Shown in pieces: positions 62,649 to 64,000 of a stretch of 64,000 nt of DNA (positions are counted from its first letter, which is position 1; each line of letters opens with the position of its first letter). Position numbers and translations under genes: made by a program. Source of the stretch: Streptosporangium brasiliense (lineage in GTDB: Bacteria > Actinomycetota > Actinomycetes > Streptosporangiales > Streptosporangiaceae). The notes under the pieces are model-generated. The model was not told the DNA's origin, did no database searches, and saw only the letters and a program-made list of their open reading frames with translations. The stretch is from positions 41,522 through 105,521 of the forward strand of contig NZ_JAUSRB010000004.1 in assembly GCF_030811595.1 (NCBI RefSeq), in the 5' to 3' direction.

Positions 62649-63335
62649 TTATCCAGAGTCACCATTCAGTGTATTTGGGTTGGCGATTTCGTTTGCAGTT
62701 GCGAGCGCCTGCTCCAACAATTCAACTTTTGCGGAAAGTGTTCTTACCGCTTCCCATAGGATGCCGATCACGGCGCCGGTGTCGACGGTGGAGGCGCTCG
62801 CCTGGACGACCTCGGGCAGATCTTCCAGAAGCGGCCCGACGTGCAGCCGCGAGTCGCTGGTGTGGTCGCTGGTGTAGCACCACTCGTAGGAGGGGGCGGC
62901 CTTGACCGCGGCCAGCGCGTCGGTGGTCAGGGGCCTGATGCGCTCTTTGAGCTCGGTGGTGGAGGCGATCTCAAAAGCGGTGGCGACCATGGCCACATAC
63001 CCGCTGTTGGACTTCTTGGCGTGCACCTTGGCGTCCAGCACCACGCCGGCCGGGCCGGGGCCGTCGACCGACAAGGAGCCCCCGGTGGGGATGATCCTCC
63101 CGTGCTTGGGGTCGTTGGGCACGTGGTAGACCGGCCAGCGCAGGTCACCGTTCGGGAAGGTGATCCACACCATGGCGCCTGGTTTGAGCGGGGCGTCCAC
63201 GATCGTGGCCGGCCGCGCCCATTCGGAAACGGTCTGGCCGAGCACGTCGGGCACTCGGGCGGTGATGCGGCGCTGATTTTTCGGGTCGCGCGCCGAGACG
63301 ACGATGGCCTGGTACTTGCCGGTGTGCTCCCTCAC
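62649..63335 (-). CDS. Baseplate spike/assembly protein with chaperone-like tail domain (228 aa)
   Basis: N-terminal OB-type domain (ARVPDVLGQTVSEWARPA...PGAMVWITFPNGD) typical of baseplate assembly V / gp5-like proteins, followed by a Gly-rich link and a C-terminal segment (ELKERIRPLTTDALAAVKAAPSYEWCYTSD...GPLLEDLPEVV) resembling Peptidase S74-type intramolecular chaperone domains. GTG 63335 overlaps the upstream stop. Confidence 0.75.
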   Translation of the reverse strand: MREHTGKYQAIVVSARDPKNQRRITARVPDVLGQTVSEWARPATIVDAPLKPGAMVWITFPNGDLRWPVYHVPNDPKHGRIIPTGGSLSVDGPGPAGVVLDAKVHAKKSNSGYVAMVATAFEIASTTELKERIRPLTTDALAAVKAAPSYEWCYTSDHTSDSRLHVGPLLEDLPEVVQASASTVDTGAVIGILWEAVRTLSAKVELLEQALATANEIANPNTLNGDSG

Positions 63336-64000
63336 AGGATCACCACCTGTCGGTTACGCGCCCGCCACCGGCCGCCTGAGAGCATGCACCCGTCGTCGAC
63401 CCGCGGCGCTCGCCGGTCGCGCATCTGAAATCCCTGGTCGGTGTTACGCGACAGGGTGAGGGAGGAGTCGAAACGGCGGGTGCCGAGCTTGGACACCAGC
63501 CGCGACTCCAGGTGGTGGGCTGCCTCGGTGATCAGCCATGTTCCGTGCATCTGAGGGCTGACGGCCTTTCCGGTGAGGTTGACGAGCTGTCCGGGCAGGT
63601 GCTCGACGTCGGACAGGTGCTTGATCTGCATGGTCGCGTGCAGCCACTCCTCGTGCTCGACGCTCAGCGCCTGGGCGTTGGTGTAGAGGTCGGTCGGGGA
63701 GGTGATGGCGGTGTCGCGGGCAACGAAGTCTGGCGACGGTTTGCCGGGGGTCTGCTTGGCGTTGATCAGCCTGTTGGTGTCCAGGTCGAAACCGGTCAGG
63801 TCACGGCGGGCCTGCTTGCCGGCGCGCGGGACCAAGGTTCCGTACAGCGGTTCGACGTTGACCACGGCCTCGCCGTCGCGGCCCTTGTCCATCTTCACCG
63901 GCAGCGCCCGGGAGGTGCGGGCCATGGCCAGCGAGGCGGGGTCAACGAAGTACAGCACGCCGTTTTCCACGTGCACCCGCCGGCCGACCTCGCGTGCACG
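63332..64000 (-). CDS. Baseplate hub (gpD-like) protein, N-terminus cut off by window edge
   Basis: Open to the right edge (223 codons visible). AREVGRR then VENGVLYFVDP, LVPRAGKQARRDLTGFDLDTN and LPGQLVNLTGKA resemble the gpD/late-control hub family, whose trimer joins spike and tail tube. The start is outside the window. The C-terminal end is basic. Confidence 0.65.
   Translation of the reverse strand, partial: RAREVGRRVHVENGVLYFVDPASLAMARTSRALPVKMDKGRDGEAVVNVEPLYGTLVPRAGKQARRDLTGFDLDTNRLINAKQTPGKPSPDFVARDTAITSPTDLYTNAQALSVEHEEWLHATMQIKHLSDVEHLPGQLVNLTGKAVSPQMHGTWLITEAAHHLESRLVSKLGTRRFDSSLTLSRNTDQGFQMRDRRAPRVDDGCMLSGGRWRARNRQVVIL

Noticed and set aside
1..64000. tRNA genes, tmRNA or CRISPR arrays
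   Set aside because: I looked for cloverleaf-like T-arm sequences and regularly spaced short repeats and found none I could support; a covariance-model scan would be needed to exclude weak tRNAs.

Overview
The window is a continuous piece of a large tailed-bacteriophage genome. It is G+C rich by eye and uses many GTG and some TTG starts. Genes are very densely packed with ATGA, GTGA and TGATG stop-start overlaps. The host is probably an actinomycete: the window encodes a WhiB-like iron-sulfur regulator, a family known only from Actinobacteria and their phages, together with a SpoVS-like protein, a ThyX and a B12-dependent ribonucleotide reductase. Baseplate genes at the right end (gp25-like, J-like, tail-I-like, spike-like and hub-like) indicate a contractile-tailed (myovirus-type) virion. 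Capsid, terminase, portal, sheath and tape-measure genes are not in the window. I saw no integrase, tRNA gene, CRISPR array or insertion sequence.

Layout. (1) 1-8.6 kb, minus strand, and 8.6-15.3 kb, plus strand: two diverging blocks of mostly unrecognised small genes, probably early genes. They are driven by eight near-identical promoter modules. Each has an inverted repeat RAGGAAT-N12-ATTCCTY that overlaps a TTGCNN -35, with an 18-nt spacer to a TAGGCT/TTAGCT/TACGGT -10. Most are preceded by a terminator and followed by one of two conserved leaders. An ArdC-like antirestriction protein is the only confident functional call here. (2) 15.4-26.3 kb, minus strand: a TGT/DpdA-like TIM-barrel protein, probable virion-associated low-complexity proteins, a nucleotidyltransferase-like protein, a CHAP endolysin, microgenes, and a SpoVS-like gene behind a hairpin that pairs with its ribosome-binding site. 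(3) 26.5-34.4 kb: a nucleotide and DNA metabolism operon with RuvC-like resolvase, dNMP kinase, ThyX, a Cas4/RecB-like nuclease, WhiB-like protein, a small nuclease-like protein, an exoribonuclease, membrane microproteins, two lipoproteins and RecA. (4) 34.5-41.8 kb: class II ribonucleotide reductase, zinc-ribbon protein, family A DNA polymerase, gp32-like SSB and a MerR-type HTH protein. (5) 41.8-52.3 kb: a non-coding region, a membrane-anchored Pro/Ser/Thr-rich protein, SNF2 helicase, primase, DnaB helicase, two HNH endonucleases, a DnaC-like loader and a winged-helix initiator carrying internal repeats that look like a replication origin, followed by a protein with an acidic tract. (6) 52.4-64 kb: holin-like membrane proteins, then tail-tip and baseplate genes, including four related adjacent proteins.

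How it fits together. Sections 3-5 supply dNTPs and a nearly complete phage replisome (initiator, loader, DnaB, primase, polymerase, SSB) with recombination (RecA, RuvC-like, Cas4-like, SNF2). Section 6 plus the distant endolysin gives host attachment and lysis. Section 1 looks like a separately controlled host-takeover arm. WhiB-like, SpoVS-like and MerR-like proteins are candidates for reprogramming the host. Functions marked hypothetical are not recognised, and many long open frames on the opposite strand were rejected as G+C-driven shadows.
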